Below, in pieces: positions 18,415 to 29,414 of a stretch of DNA of 64,000 nt. The stretch covers positions 23,287 to 87,286 of the forward strand of contig NZ_NQKW01000010.1 in NCBI RefSeq assembly GCF_002252625.1, given 5' to 3'. Below the pieces are notes generated by a model that saw only the letters and a list, made by a program, of their open reading frames with translations, had not been told where the DNA came from and ran no database searches. This DNA is from Synechococcus sp. 1G10. Lineage in GTDB: Bacteria > Cyanobacteriota > Cyanobacteriia > PCC-6307 > Cyanobiaceae. Made by a program: the position numbers and the translations under genes. Each line of letters begins with the position of its first letter. The stretch's first letter is position 1.

Positions 18415-19129
18415 AAACGTAGGTGGGATCGGGCAGCTGCCTGATGCGGCCCCCTCGCACCCCGTAGCCCTGCCGCACCGACCACTGGCAGGCGTGATGC
18501 AGGTTGTGCCAGCCCTCACCGAGGGTTATCAGCGCCACCCAGCCGTTGTTGCGGCTCATGTCGTCGGTGATGAACGGCCGCTCCCCGGCCAGGTGGGCCA
18601 GAGAATTCACCGTGGCCACCCCGTGGAAGAGCACGGTGGTGCTCAGGAAGAAGGACGCCAGCCACTCCGGTCCGCCCAGGGCATAGGACAACCCGCCCAG
18701 GGCCAGCAGCGGCACGAAATGCAGGCGATCGATCAGCCTGAGCACCGGATCGGCCTCCACGTCGGCGGGCAACCGCTCCGGGAAGAACGAGGGCGCCAGC
18801 AGCCAGCCCACCTGCGAGCGCCAGAACCCACCCAGGCCCGCCTGGGGCTTCAAGGGCGAATGGGGATCGAAGTCGGTGTCCACATGGCGATGGTGGGCCA
18901 GGTGATGGGCCTTCCACCAGCTCGGTCCCATCTGCCCCGCCGAGGCCCCCACCAGGGAACCGATCCAGTGCACCGGCCTGGGCGCCCGATAGCTGCCATG
19001 GGTGATCAGGCGGTGATAGATAGCGGTGATGGCCAGCATCCGGATCATGTAGAGCGCCAAGGCCCAGGCCGCGGCCGCCAGGCTCAGCCCGGTGACCAGC
19101 AGCAGCAGGCAACCGAGGTGCGACACCAC
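18329..19129 (-). CDS. Acyl-lipid/acyl-CoA delta-9-type fatty acid desaturase
   Basis: The membrane di-iron desaturase pattern is complete: histidine boxes HRLITH, HHLAHHRH and HNLHHA, with hydrophobic helices between them. This type inserts a double bond into membrane acyl chains. From GTG at 19129 the product is 266 residues. The frame stays open upstream for about 24 more codons with hydrophobic, plausible sequence (LYALGPAFIVVSH) but no ATG/GTG/TTG; a CTG preceded by AGAAG is a possible real start. The 3' end overlaps the cupin gene. Family is sure; the start is not. Confidence 0.88.
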   Translation of the reverse strand: MVSHLGCLLLLVTGLSLAAAAWALALYMIRMLAITAIYHRLITHGSYRAPRPVHWIGSLVGASAGQMGPSWWKAHHLAHHRHVDTDFDPHSPLKPQAGLGGFWRSQVGWLLAPSFFPERLPADVEADPVLRLIDRLHFVPLLALGGLSYALGGPEWLASFFLSTTVLFHGVATVNSLAHLAGERPFITDDMSRNNGWVALITLGEGWHNLHHACQWSVRQGYGVRGGRIRQLPDPTYVFIRGLERLGWADRLRLPPAEDLLARARP

Positions 19130-19234
19130 GATGAAGGCCGGCCCCAGTGCATAGAGAAAGCGAGTACGACCGCTGTTCAGGGGGAACTTCTGAAAAGGAA
19201 CTTCACACTAAGTGCTGGCCCCTGCGTCGGAGGC

Positions 19235-20008
19235 TCAGGCTGCCAGAGCTGCGGCCACCACAGGGTTGCTGTACCAGCTGCGCACACCCTCACGCACCGG
19301 GACCAAGCCCAGTTCGGCGCGCAACTCCTCGAGGTCCTGCCCCATGCGCTCCTCCCAGATCACCGGGAAGAGTCGCTGGGCGGCGGCACCGGTATCGAGG
19401 CCATCCACGATCAACCGCAGAATGGCCCTGGCCGTGCGTGCCTGGTCCTCAACGGTACTGAGTTCGGCAGCGGGGGTGCTGCCCAACAGCCAGCTGAGCA
19501 TCAACGACACCAGATCGGTGAAGCCCAGACCGGGGTGGTTGAACTGGCCCACGCTGATGCTGATCACCCCGATCTCCCCGTAGTTGTCGAGGCTGTAGCC
19601 GCTTATGATGTGGTGCAGATCGTGGGTGGCGAACACCCGGTAATTGATGTAATCGGCTTCGGTCTCAAGGTTGTTGTAAAAGGCCGGATCAGGGAAGAAG
19701 TTGATGTCGTAGCCGTGGGCGTTCAGCACCGTGGCGTAGGTGTGCCCGAGCGTGCCCTTGGGCAGGGCGGCCAGGGCCTCCACGTCGTAGGGGCCGCAGA
19801 GCCGGCGTTCCTTGATCAGGGCGGCGGAGGCCGGGTCCTGCTCCAGGATCCGGGTGCACAGCTTCATCGGATTCGACTCCCGCAACCGGTGCGACAGCAG
19901 AAACACATTCCCCGCGTCCTTGCCGCCCCCCACCGCCAGGTCGACGAGTTCGAGGAAGTCCTGCAGGTTGTGCTGGGCGGCGATCGAGTTGAGGTAGCGG
20001 AAACCCAT
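19235..20008 (-). CDS. Coq4-family protein
   Basis: Starting at ATG 20008 (MGFRYLNSIA), the 257-residue product has the Coq4 signature HDLHHIISGY within a mostly helical protein. Coq4 binds zinc through this HDxxH motif and in eukaryotes acts in ubiquinone synthesis. Cyanobacteria make plastoquinone, so a link to quinone or lipid metabolism is possible but unproven. It is divergent from hoxE, sharing a 262-base gap that carries a tandem 16-base repeat just upstream of this start. Confidence 0.8.
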   Translation of the reverse strand: MGFRYLNSIAAQHNLQDFLELVDLAVGGGKDAGNVFLLSHRLRESNPMKLCTRILEQDPASAALIKERRLCGPYDVEALAALPKGTLGHTYATVLNAHGYDINFFPDPAFYNNLETEADYINYRVFATHDLHHIISGYSLDNYGEIGVISISVGQFNHPGLGFTDLVSLMLSWLLGSTPAAELSTVEDQARTARAILRLIVDGLDTGAAAQRLFPVIWEERMGQDLEELRAELGLVPVREGVRSWYSNPVVAAALAA

Positions 20009-20032
20009 GGCGTGTGGCCGAATGTGGAACTT

Positions 20033-20064
20033 TGAAGCTGTTGAACTGTGAAGCTGTTGAGCTT
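20033..20064. repeat. Tandem 16-base direct repeat in the coq4-hoxE gap
   Basis: Two adjacent copies, 20033-20048 and 20049-20064, share TGAAGCTGTTGA exactly and differ at two of the last four positions. They lie 25 bases upstream of the Coq4-family start and about 210 bases upstream of hoxE. The 16-base period puts the copies about one and a half helical turns apart. They could be a regulator site or simple slippage. Confidence 0.7.
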
Positions 20065-20270
20065 TAGAGCAGGCCGGCGGTCGTGGCGAGCACGCCTGGT
20101 GTGGAGATGACGGCCTGATCTGGCCTACCAGTCGCGATCCTGATCGATAGGGTTGCGGCCGGTAGCGCGGGCGGCATCGGGCCGATGTCAGCAATCCCCC
20201 GCACGCCCCTCCGGCCGAATGCCTGCGGCCGAAACCGTGGCTAACAAAGGGTTGGAGTGCGGAAAAGCGC

Positions 20271-20819
20271 ATGACCGCAACCAGCCCGGCCCGACCCGCC
20301 GCATCCAAGCCATCTCCTTCGGCCGAGGAGATCGCCAACCGCAAGATCGCCCAGGTCATCCGCCGGCATGGGGCCCAGCCCGATGCCCTGATCGAGGTGC
20401 TCCACCAGGTCCAGGAGATCCATGGCTATCTCCCGAAGCAAGCTCTCGACCAGGTGGCCCGCCAGCTGCGAATGCCCCTGAGCCGGGTCTACGGGGTGGC
20501 CAGCTTTTATCACCTCTTCACGCTGGAGCCGCCCACCCCCCACCGTTGCGCCGTCTGCCTGGGTACAGCCTGTTTCGTCAAAGGGGGGGCCGACGTCGCG
20601 GCCCGCCTCGAGCAACGGCTCGGGGTCAAACTCGATGACGCGGCCGGCAACGGCACCTGGGCTGTCCAGCATGTGAGCTGCCTTGGTGCCTGCGGCCAGG
20701 CGCCGGTGCTGGTTGTCGACGGTGTGCTGCTCACGAAGCTGCCGATCGATCAGCCTGAGGCCCTCGATGCCGTGTTCGAGAGCGCGGGCATGCCGTCAGC
20801 AGGAGCGGTGCCCGCATGA
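20271..20819 (+). CDS. hoxE: Bidirectional hydrogenase diaphorase subunit HoxE
   Basis: The 182-residue protein matches the NuoE-like thioredoxin-fold [2Fe-2S] subunit. The body motif EVLHQVQEIHGYLPKQALDQ precedes the cluster cysteines in CAVCLGTACF and CLGACGQAP. HoxE joins HoxF and HoxU in the electron-input module of the cyanobacterial HoxEFUYH enzyme and is thought to serve ferredoxin exchange. First gene of a 14-gene run; its stop overlaps the hoxF start (ATGA). The N-terminal 25 residues are Ala/Pro/Ser-rich and probably disordered. Confidence 0.96.
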   Translation: MTATSPARPAASKPSPSAEEIANRKIAQVIRRHGAQPDALIEVLHQVQEIHGYLPKQALDQVARQLRMPLSRVYGVASFYHLFTLEPPTPHRCAVCLGTACFVKGGADVAARLEQRLGVKLDDAAGNGTWAVQHVSCLGACGQAPVLVVDGVLLTKLPIDQPEALDAVFESAGMPSAGAVPA

Positions 20820-22423
20820 GCAGCTCAGCCCAGACCAAACCTGCCCGTCAGCTGCGCTGCTGCGGGGCCAGCGGCTGCCGCAGCGCCGGCAGCGAGGAGC
20901 TGCAGGCCGCCCTGGAGGCGGCCCGGGATGCCGCAGGCCACACGGCCCAGGAGCTTGCGATCAAACCGGTGGGCTGCCTGCGGCTGTGCGGCAGGGGGCC
21001 ACTGGTGGCCTGCGACGGCCCCGGCGGCACCACCCTCTATGGCGCTGTTCCACCCACCGAAGCCGGCGCCCTGATCGAGGCCACCCGCAACTACGACCAC
21101 GCCAGCGACACGCTTCAGGCCAGCCGGCTTGACCCCCAGCTGCCTTTCTTCGCTCTGCAATCGTCCGTGGTGCTGGAGGGGTGCGGCCAGGTGGACCCCG
21201 AATCGATCGACGATGCGATCGCCTTCGGGACCTACAGCCAGCTGCGCCGCTGCCTGCACGAACTCACCCCTGAGGAGGTCCGGGAGCAGGTGAAGCGCAG
21301 CGGTCTGCGCGGACGGGGAGGCGGGGGTTACCCCACGGGCCTGAAGTGGGACACGGTGGCCCTGCAGCCGCCCGGTCCCCGTTATGTGGTCTGCAACGCA
21401 GACGAAGGCGATCCCGGTGCCTTCATGGATCGCAGTGTGCTCGAGAGCGACCCTCACCGGCTGCTGGAGGGTCTGGCCATCGCCGCCTACGCCGTCGGTG
21501 CCGACCGGGGCTACGTCTATGTCCGCGCTGAATACCCCCTGGCGGTCGAGCGGCTGCGCAAGGCCCTGCAGCAGGCCCGGCGCGCCGGGCTGCTCGGCAG
21601 CGGCATCGACGGCACCTCCTTCGCTCTGACGATCGAGGTGCGCGTCGGCGCCGGCGCCTACGTCTGCGGCGAAGAAACCGCCCTGCTGCAGTCGATCCAG
21701 GGGCAGCGAGGCATGCCCAGGCCCCGCCCCCCCTACCCGGCCCAGTCCGGGCTATGGGGCGCGCCCACCCTGATCAACAACGTCGAGACGTTCGCGGCCG
21801 TGCCGGTGATCCTGCGCGAGGGCGGCGACTGGTACGCCTCGATGGGAACGGCCGGCAGCAAGGGCACCAAGGTGTTCGCGCTCTCCGGCGCCGTGACCAA
21901 CACCGGCCTGGTGGAGGTGCCGATGGGGACCACTCTGCGCAGTGTCGTGGAGGTGATCGGCGGCGGCGTCCCCGACGGCACGCCGATCAAGGCGGTGCAG
22001 ACCGGCGGCCCCTCCGGGGGCTGCATCCCCGCCGAGCTGCTCGATACACCGGTCGACTACGAAAGCCTGCTGGAACTGGGTTCGATGATGGGCTCGGGCG
22101 GCATGGTGGTGATGGGAGAAACCACCTCGATGCCGGAAGTGGCGCGCCACTTCATGCGCTTCAGCGTCAACGAAAGCTGCGGCAAATGCGTGCCGTGCCG
22201 CGCCGGCACCGTGCAGCTCGCCCAGCTGCTCGAGCGATTCGTCGAGCGTCGCGCCAGCCCCGCCGACATGGCGAAGCTCGATGCGCTGTGCCGCATGGTG
22301 AAGGCCACCAGCCTCTGCGGCCTCGGGCAGTCAGCTCCCAATCCGGTGCTCAGCACCCTCCGCTACTTCCGCCACGAGTACGAAGCGGCCTGCCGTCAGC
22401 CCGCCCTGTGTGACCGGCCATGA
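20816..22423 (+). CDS. hoxF: Hydrogenase diaphorase subunit HoxF (FMN, NAD(P)H-binding)
   Basis: A 535-residue NuoF-type flavoprotein. An N-terminal thioredoxin-like domain (about 1-115, with CGASGCRSAG and CLRLCGRG) precedes the FMN site GRGGGGYPTGLKW and the nucleotide-binding stretch GAGAYVCGEETALLQSIQG. The C-terminal [4Fe-4S] motif is ESCGKCVPCRAGT with a later Cys in ATSLCGLGQ. It exchanges electrons between NAD(P)H and the iron-sulfur relay to HoxYH. It overlaps hoxE and hoxU by four bases on each side. Confidence 0.97.
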   Translation: MSSSAQTKPARQLRCCGASGCRSAGSEELQAALEAARDAAGHTAQELAIKPVGCLRLCGRGPLVACDGPGGTTLYGAVPPTEAGALIEATRNYDHASDTLQASRLDPQLPFFALQSSVVLEGCGQVDPESIDDAIAFGTYSQLRRCLHELTPEEVREQVKRSGLRGRGGGGYPTGLKWDTVALQPPGPRYVVCNADEGDPGAFMDRSVLESDPHRLLEGLAIAAYAVGADRGYVYVRAEYPLAVERLRKALQQARRAGLLGSGIDGTSFALTIEVRVGAGAYVCGEETALLQSIQGQRGMPRPRPPYPAQSGLWGAPTLINNVETFAAVPVILREGGDWYASMGTAGSKGTKVFALSGAVTNTGLVEVPMGTTLRSVVEVIGGGVPDGTPIKAVQTGGPSGGCIPAELLDTPVDYESLLELGSMMGSGGMVVMGETTSMPEVARHFMRFSVNESCGKCVPCRAGTVQLAQLLERFVERRASPADMAKLDALCRMVKATSLCGLGQSAPNPVLSTLRYFRHEYEAACRQPALCDRP

Positions 22424-23139
22424 GCGTCATCACTCTCAGCGTGAACGGCAAGGACGTCGCCATCCCTGAGGGAGGCAGCCTCCTGGAGGCCACCCGGGCC
22501 GCCGGGGTGGAGATTCCCCTGCTCTGCCACCTCGACGGGCTCGAGCCGGTGGGGGCCTGCCGGCTGTGTCTGGTGGAGGTGGAGGGAAGCAACCGGCTCA
22601 TGCCCGCCTGCACCACCGCCGCCAGCGAGGGGATGGCGATCCACACCCACACCCACCAGCTGCTCGACTACCGCCGCATGGCCGTGGAACTGTTCTTCGC
22701 GGAAGGCAACCACATCTGCGCCTTCTGCGTGGCCAACGGCAACTGCGAACTGCAGAACGTGGCCGTGCAGGTGGGCATGGACCACTCCCGCTTCCCCTAT
22801 CAATACCCCCAGCGCGTCGTCGACGCCTCCCATCCGCTGTTCGCCATCGACCACAACCGCTGCATCCTCTGTACCCGCTGCGTGCGGGTCTGCGATGAGA
22901 TCGAAGGGGCGCATGTCTGGGACGTGGGCAGCCGCGGCAGCCATTGCCACATCGTGGCCGGGCTGGATCAGCCCTGGGGAGAGGTGGACGCCTGCACCAA
23001 CTGCGGCAAGTGCGTCGACGTGTGTCCCACCGGGGCCATCTTCCACAAGGAAGACACCACCGCCGAGAAGCTGCGCCACAGCGACCGCCCCGCCCTGCTC
23101 AAGGCCGCCCGCGACGAGCACGTGTGGAGAAACCAATGA
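22420..23139 (+). CDS. hoxU: Hydrogenase iron-sulfur subunit HoxU
   Basis: A 239-residue homologue of the N-terminal part of NuoG. It has an N-terminal [2Fe-2S] ferredoxin domain ([15 protein letters not shown]), a His-Cys3 motif region ([15 protein letters not shown]), and two [4Fe-4S] sites ([11 protein letters not shown] and [12 protein letters not shown]). It conducts electrons between the diaphorase module HoxEF and the hydrogenase module HoxYH. ATGA overlaps on both sides show translational coupling. Confidence 0.97.
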   Translation: MSVITLSVNGKDVAIPEGGSLLEATRAAGVEIPLLCHLDGLEPVGACRLCLVEVEGSNRLMPACTTAASEGMAIHTHTHQLLDYRRMAVELFFAEGNHICAFCVANGNCELQNVAVQVGMDHSRFPYQYPQRVVDASHPLFAIDHNRCILCTRCVRVCDEIEGAHVWDVGSRGSHCHIVAGLDQPWGEVDACTNCGKCVDVCPTGAIFHKEDTTAEKLRHSDRPALLKAARDEHVWRNQ

Positions 23140-23768
23140 CCACACCCGAGCAATCCACGCCTGAGCCAGCCGCGCCCGAGACCTCCGCCGCAGGGCTCCC
23201 GGATCGACCCAAGCTGCGGCTGGCCACGGTCTGGCTGGCGGGCTGCTCGGGCTGCCACATGTCGTTTCTGGATCTCGACGAATTTCTCTTCGATCTGGCC
23301 GCTGTGGCCGATGTGGTCTTTTCACCCGTGGGGATCGACACCAAGACCTACCCAGAGAACGTCGATGTGTGCCTGGTGGAGGGCGCGGTAGCCAACGTGG
23401 ACAATCTCGAGCTGGCCCGCATCGTGCGCCAGCGCACGCGGCTGGTGATCTCGTTCGGTGACTGCGCCGTCACCGCGAACGTGCCGGGTCTGCGCAACCT
23501 CTGCGCCAGCCCCAATGGCAGCAGTCAGCAGGCGGTTCTGGAGCGGGGCTATCTCGAACTGGCTGACACCGGAGCCCAGCTCCCCTTCGCCCCCGGCATC
23601 GTGCCCGAGCTGCTGCCACGGGTGCTGCCCCTGCATGAGGTGATCGCCGTCGACCTGTTCCTGCCCGGCTGTCCGCCCTCGGCCCAGCGGATCAAGGAGG
23701 CGATCGCCCCGCTGCTGGCCGGAGAGCGGCCGGTGATGGAAGGGGCCGAGATGATCCGATTCGGCTGA
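23136..23768 (+). CDS. hoxY: [NiFe] hydrogenase small subunit HoxY
   Basis: From ATG at 23136, overlapping the hoxU stop, the product is 210 residues. The proximal [4Fe-4S] ligands are visible in [27 protein letters not shown] and [10 protein letters not shown]. There is no twin-arginine signal, consistent with a cytoplasmic enzyme. The first 25 residues are Pro/Ala/Thr-rich and longer than in many HoxY proteins. It passes electrons from the Ni-Fe site in HoxH to HoxU. Confidence 0.96.
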   Translation: MTTPEQSTPEPAAPETSAAGLPDRPKLRLATVWLAGCSGCHMSFLDLDEFLFDLAAVADVVFSPVGIDTKTYPENVDVCLVEGAVANVDNLELARIVRQRTRLVISFGDCAVTANVPGLRNLCASPNGSSQQAVLERGYLELADTGAQLPFAPGIVPELLPRVLPLHEVIAVDLFLPGCPPSAQRIKEAIAPLLAGERPVMEGAEMIRFG

Positions 23769-25237
23769 TGGCGTCCCGTCCCCCCGCTGCTGCTGCCATG
23801 ACCCGCACCGTCGTCATCGATCCGGTCACCCGCATCGAAGGGCACGCCAAGATCACCCTCCACCTCGATGCCGCCGGCCACCTGATCGACACCCGCTTCC
23901 ACGTGGTGGAATATCGCGGCTTCGAGAAGTTCTGCGAGGGCCGCCCGTTCACCGAGATGGCGGGCATCACCGCCCGCATCTGCGGCATCTGCCCGGTGAG
24001 CCACCTGCTCTGCGCCGCCAAGACCGGCGACAAGCTCCTGGCGGTGGAGATTCCCCCGGCCGCCGACAAGCTGCGGCGCCTGCTCAACTTGGCTCAGCTC
24101 ACCCAGAGCCACGCCCTCTCCTTCTTCCATCTCAGCAGCCCCGACTTCCTGCTGGGCTGGGAGAGCGATCCGGCGAAGCGCAATGTCTTCGGTCTGATGG
24201 CGGCCGATCCCAATCTGGCCCGGGCCGGCATCCGCCTGCGGCAGTTCGGCCAGCAGATCCTGGAACTGCTCGGCGGCCGCAAGATCCACGCCGCCTGGGC
24301 GGTTCCCGGCGGCGTGCGCACGCCCCTCAGTGTTGAAGCGAGGGACTGGATCCTGGATCGCCTCCCCGAAGCGAAGGCCACCATCACCCTGGCGCTCGGT
24401 CTCTACAAGACCCTCCTGGATGGCCCGTTGCGGAAGGAGCAGCGGGTGTTCGGTGATTTCCCCAGCCTGTTCATGGGTCTGGTCACCCCCGATGGCAGCT
24501 GGGAACACATCGATGGGATGCTCCGCTTCCGCGCTCCGGACGGCACGATCGTGGCGGATGGCCTCAGCGAGGACGACTACGCCTCCTTTCTGGGGGAAGC
24601 GGTGGAACCCTGGAGCTACCTCAAGTTCCCCTACTACAAACCCCTGGGATACCCGGATGGGATCTACCGGGTGGGCCCCCTGGCCCGGCTCAATGTCTGC
24701 GATTCGATCGGCACCCCCTGGGCCGACAGGGAACTCGAGGAGTTGCGCGACCGCAGCGGCCGGGTGGCAACCAGCTCCTTCGCCTATCACCATGCCCGGT
24801 TGGTGGAGATCGTGGCCTGCCTCGAAGCGATCGAGCAGCTGGTGAATGATCCGGAGTGCAGAAAGAGCCGGGTCCGGTCCCGCGCCAGCCTCAACCGCAA
24901 CGAGGCGGTGGGGGTGAGTGAGGCGCCGCGCGGCACCCTCTTTCACCACTACCAGGTGAACGACGACGGCCTGCTGACCCGGGTCAACCTGATCATTGCC
25001 ACCGGCCAGAACAATCTGGCGATGAACAAGACCGTCCACCAGATCGCCAGGGAGTACATCCCTGATCCGGTGCCGGCCGGCACCGAGATTCCCGAGGCGA
25101 TGCTCAATCGGGTCGAGGCGGGCATCCGCTGCTTCGACCCCTGCCTCTCCTGCTCAACCCATGCGGCGGGGCAGATGCCCCTGCACCTGCAGCTCCTGGC
25201 CGCCGACGGGCAGATCCTGGCCGAACGCCGGCGTTGA
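23768..25237 (+). CDS. hoxH: [NiFe] hydrogenase large subunit HoxH
   Basis: The catalytic subunit of group 3d bidirectional hydrogenase. Both Ni-Fe ligand pairs are intact: [10 protein letters not shown] near the N-terminus and DPCLSCSTH near the C-terminus. The 20 or so residues after the last His (ending AERRR) form the peptide that HoxW removes after nickel insertion. The start at 23768 overlaps the hoxY stop (TGATG); an ATG at 23798 ([16 protein letters not shown]) matches the usual HoxH N-terminus better and may be the real one. The sequence shows all expected cofactor ligands, so the enzyme should be active. Confidence 0.97.
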   Translation: MASRPPAAAAMTRTVVIDPVTRIEGHAKITLHLDAAGHLIDTRFHVVEYRGFEKFCEGRPFTEMAGITARICGICPVSHLLCAAKTGDKLLAVEIPPAADKLRRLLNLAQLTQSHALSFFHLSSPDFLLGWESDPAKRNVFGLMAADPNLARAGIRLRQFGQQILELLGGRKIHAAWAVPGGVRTPLSVEARDWILDRLPEAKATITLALGLYKTLLDGPLRKEQRVFGDFPSLFMGLVTPDGSWEHIDGMLRFRAPDGTIVADGLSEDDYASFLGEAVEPWSYLKFPYYKPLGYPDGIYRVGPLARLNVCDSIGTPWADRELEELRDRSGRVATSSFAYHHARLVEIVACLEAIEQLVNDPECRKSRVRSRASLNRNEAVGVSEAPRGTLFHHYQVNDDGLLTRVNLIIATGQNNLAMNKTVHQIAREYIPDPVPAGTEIPEAMLNRVEAGIRCFDPCLSCSTHAAGQMPLHLQLLAADGQILAERRR

Positions 25238-25707
25238 GCAGGCTGGTGATCGGCATAGGCAACCCCCTCCGCGGCGACGATGGCGTGGGCTGGCACCTGG
25301 CGGAATCGCTGGCTGATCATTCCGATCTGGTTGAACACTCCGATCTGACCGTCGCGATGGTGCATCAGCTCACGCCGGAGCTGGCCGCCGACCTGGTTGA
25401 CCGCAGCGGCGTGCTGTTCATCGATGCCTGGCTGGCTGCCGCGGCGGACCCAGCGGAGGCTGCCCGACCGCAGCTGTGTCCGCTGGCCTCCGCAGCCACG
25501 GGGCCTGGCAGCAGCAGCCATCACCTGGAGCCGGGCGCCCTGGTGGCGCTGGCCGACCTGCTGTTCGGCAGCCGGCCTGCAGCCACGATCCTGCTGGTGC
25601 CGGCCTTCGCGTTTCCCCATGGAACGGCGATGAGTGCCTCCCAGGCAGCCCTGCTGCCCGAGGCCCGGCGCCTGCTCCGCACCTGGCTGGACCACTCCCT
25701 TGCATGA
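25234..25707 (+). CDS. hoxW: HoxH-specific maturation endopeptidase HoxW
   Basis: A 157-residue member of the hydrogenase-maturation protease family (M52): it opens [16 protein letters not shown], where the acidic residue binds nickel, and continues with a second Asp in LFIDAWLA and a His in [11 protein letters not shown]. It cleaves the C-terminal peptide of HoxH once nickel is in place. The start is TTG at 25234, overlapping the hoxH stop as TTGA; an internal GTG at 25246 is a possible alternative. Confidence 0.92.
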   Translation: MSRLVIGIGNPLRGDDGVGWHLAESLADHSDLVEHSDLTVAMVHQLTPELAADLVDRSGVLFIDAWLAAAADPAEAARPQLCPLASAATGPGSSSHHLEPGALVALADLLFGSRPAATILLVPAFAFPHGTAMSASQAALLPEARRLLRTWLDHSLA

Positions 25708-26065
25708 ACTGAGCCTGATGGAAGCGGTGCGTGATCTCGCTCTCGAGCAGGCGGGGGAGCATCACGCCCGCCGCATCAGCACCATCACCCTGCGGATCGG
25801 CAGCCTGGCGGGCGTGGAGCCCGACGCACTTCGTTTCGCCTTCGACGTGGTCATGGCGGGAACGCTTGGGGAGGGGGCCGCCCTGGTGATCGAAGACGTC
25901 CAGGCCCACGCTTTCTGCGACGTCTGCCAGCAGACGTTCCCGGCCCATGACGGGGTCTGTGAATGTCCTGACTGCGGCGCGATCAGCCGCGACCTGGTTC
26001 AGGGTCGGGAGCTGCAGCTCGCCTCGCTGGATCTCGACTGCGACGACGATCCGCTTCAGTCATGA
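25700..26065 (+). CDS. hypA: Hydrogenase nickel-insertion protein HypA
   Basis: The start is TTG at 25700, because only this start yields the N-terminal Met-His-Glu ([12 protein letters not shown]) whose His is the known nickel ligand. The 121-residue product then has the HypA zinc-ribbon, CDVCQQTF and CPDCGA. It hands Ni to the large subunit together with HypB. The gene overlaps the end of hoxW by 8 bases. A 122-base gap with nothing recognisable follows before hypB, the only such gap inside the cluster. Confidence 0.93.
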   Translation: MHELSLMEAVRDLALEQAGEHHARRISTITLRIGSLAGVEPDALRFAFDVVMAGTLGEGAALVIEDVQAHAFCDVCQQTFPAHDGVCECPDCGAISRDLVQGRELQLASLDLDCDDDPLQS

Positions 26066-26187
26066 GGTCGCACCGCGATGGCACTTCCTCAGTGAATGGC
26101 AGCTCCTGCATGCGCTGACTAGCGTCTGATCAGGCTCTGTATCGCTGCGAGCCCTTCACCGTCCGCCGCCTGGGGAGTCCGCCGCCG

Positions 26188-26906
<719 letters not shown>

Positions 26907-26910
<4 letters not shown>

Positions 26911-29414
26911 AGCCAAGGGCACGGCTTCAGCTGCGCTGCAGCGGGATCGTGCAGGGGGTCGGCTTCCGTCCTTTCGTCCACCGACTGGCCATGGCTCTGG
27001 AGCTGGCCGGTGAGGTGGAGAACGTACGCGGTTCGGTGCGCATCGATCTGGAGGGCGAGCGGGATCGGCTGGAGTCTTTCCTGGAGCGGCTGCCCCGCGA
27101 GGTCCCCCCGCCGGCACAACTGGAGCCGCTGGAGCCGTGCTGGTTGCCAGCCACAGCCATCACCCCTGCCGCGACGGTGCGGATCACCGCAGGCGCCGCC
27201 ACCCCTTTGGGCATCGGCTTGGTGGCGCCATCGCTGGCGGCCGATCGGGCGCCCTGCGCAGCCTGCCTGGCGGAGCTCAGCAACCCTGCCGATCACCGCT
27301 TCGGCTACCCCTTCATCAGCTGCTGCAGCTGCGGACCTCGTTTCAGCATTGCCACCGCCGAGCCGTTCGCCCGCGCCCACACCAGCCTGGCCAGCTTCGT
27401 GCTGTGCCCGAGCTGTACAGACGACTTCAACGATCCCCACAACCGCCGCTTCCACGCCGAAACGATCGGCTGTCCCGCCTGCGGCCCCCGTCTGAGCCTG
27501 CGGATCGGGGCGCAGGCAGCCCAGCCCCCAACCTCAAGGAGTCCGCGAAGAGAGGACAGCGCGACCCTGATCCAGCGCGCCTGCGAACTGCTCGGCGACG
27601 GCCGGATCGTGGCCCTGCAGGGGATCGGCGGCTTCCAGCTGCTGGTCGACGCCGGCAATGCCGCTGCCGTGGCCCGGTTGCGGCGACGCAAGCAGCGACC
27701 CGCCAAGCCCTTCGCACTGCTGGTCGGCGATCCCGCCTGGATCTCAGCCCACTGCCTGCTCGATGCCGACGAACTGGAGGCCCTGCAGCATCCCGCCGCG
27801 CCGATCGTGCTCCTGCGGCGGCGAGCGCCAGTGGCGGAGGCGGAGTCCTTCCCCGGTGTCGCCCCAGGCAGTCCGGCCCTGGGGGTGATGCTGTCGGCCT
27901 CGCCCCTGCACCACCTGCTGATCCGCGCCTTCGGCCGGCCGCTGGTGGCCACCAGCGGCAACCGCAGCGGCGAAACGCTCTGCACCGATCCGGCCGAAGC
28001 GCTCGAACGCCTGGCGGGAATCGCCGATGCCTGGCTCTGCCACAACCGCCCGATCGCCCGCCCCCTCGATGACTCGGTGCTGCAGGTGATCGACGGCAGA
28101 CCGGCCCTGATCCGCCGGGCGCGGGGCCTGGCACCCGAGGCCCTGCCCCTGCCGAGCGGGCCTGGCGCCGAAGCCACCAGCTCGGAGTTGGCGCAGCAAG
28201 TGGTGGTGGCGCTCGGCGGCGATCTGAAAAGTGCTCCTGCCCTAGCGATCGGGGGCCGGGTCTGGCTGGCCCCCCACCTCGGCGACCTGGCCGAGGGGCC
28301 GTGCCAGCAACGGCTGGTGGAGGGGGTCGCGGAGCTGCTGGAACGCCATGGAGGTGGCGGCGCCCTGCTCGTCAGCGACGCCCATCCGGGCTATCTCAGC
28401 CATCAACTGGCCGCCACCCAGCCGTTTGAACACCGTGAGGTGCCCCACCACCTCGCCCACGCCCTGGCGGTGATGGCGGAGCACCGGCTAGCCGCTCCTG
28501 TGCTGGCCTTCTGCTTCGACGGACTGGGCTACGGCCGCGACCCCGTGGCGCCCCTCTGGGGCGGGGAACTGCTGCAGATCGATGGCGACGGCTGGCGCCG
28601 ACTGGCCAGCCTGCGCCCATTTCCACTACCGGGGGCCGAGCGCGCCATGGCCGAACCGCGTCGCGCCGCCCTGGGCCTGCTGGCCGCGGCCGGATCCGCC
28701 GTGCTCCACCATCCGGGCGCCCGCCACACGCTGGCTGCTTTCTCCCAGGACGAACGACACCTCCTCCTGCAGGCGATCGCCAGTCGCTGCAACAGCCCGC
28801 TGACCTCCAGCGTCGGACGACTGTTCGATGCGGTGGCCTCGCTGCTGGGTCTCGCTCAGGTGCTCAGCCACGAAGGCCAGGGAGGCCTGCTGCTGGAGGG
28901 GGCCGCAGCGCAGGCCCCTGCTGATGCCGGGGCCTATCCGTTGCCGCTCAGGATGGCGGCCGCCAAGGGAAAGGACGGACTGCCGGCGATGGGCCGGCTC
29001 GACTGGCAGCCACTGATCGAGGCGTTGCTGGCCGACCGGAACGCAGGAGTCCCCACCTCGGTCTGCGCCGCCAGATTCCACAACGGCCTGAGCCAGGCCA
29101 TCCAGGCGCTGGCCGTGTCGGCATCCCGGCACACAGGAGCGGCCAGGGTGGTCCTGGCAGGCGGGTGCTTTCAGAACCGGATCCTGCTCGAAGGCGCCAT
29201 CGGTGCCCTTCGGGCCGGCGGTCTCACCCCCTTCTGGGGCGAGAGGGTGCCCGCAAACGACGGCGGACTGGCCCTCGGCCAGGTCTGGGCGGTTCGTTGC
29301 AGCCTGCCTATAAACCAGAGGGAAGACCTTCCATCCCAGAGTCCGCTCCATGTGCCTGGCCGTTCCCGGTCTCATCCTCTCGATCACGAGCCGGCCACCG
29401 CAATCGGCGCCTGA
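26907..29414 (+). CDS. hypF: Carbamoyltransferase HypF
   Basis: An 835-residue HypF, somewhat longer than the usual 750-800. Domain order: N-terminal acylphosphatase-like domain (CSGIVQGVGFRPFVHRL), two zinc fingers (CAACLAEL ... CCSCGPRFS; CPSCTDDF ... CPACGPRLS), a YrdC-like domain (about 215-410), and the Kae1-like carbamoyl-transfer domain with HHLAHALAV. It activates carbamoyl phosphate and moves the group to the C-terminal Cys of HypE. A tail of about 37 residues beyond GGLALGQVWAV is not part of the conserved family and overlaps hypC by 65 bases. Starts with GTG coupled to hypB. Confidence 0.96.

Noticed and set aside
18242..20035. 597-codon plus-strand open frame
   Set aside because: Antisense to the desaturase and Coq4-family genes, both of which have complete family motifs.
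26066..26187. Possible micro-gene or promoter in the hypA-hypB gap
   Set aside because: Short frames have no start with ribosome-site support and no recognisable promoter boxes.
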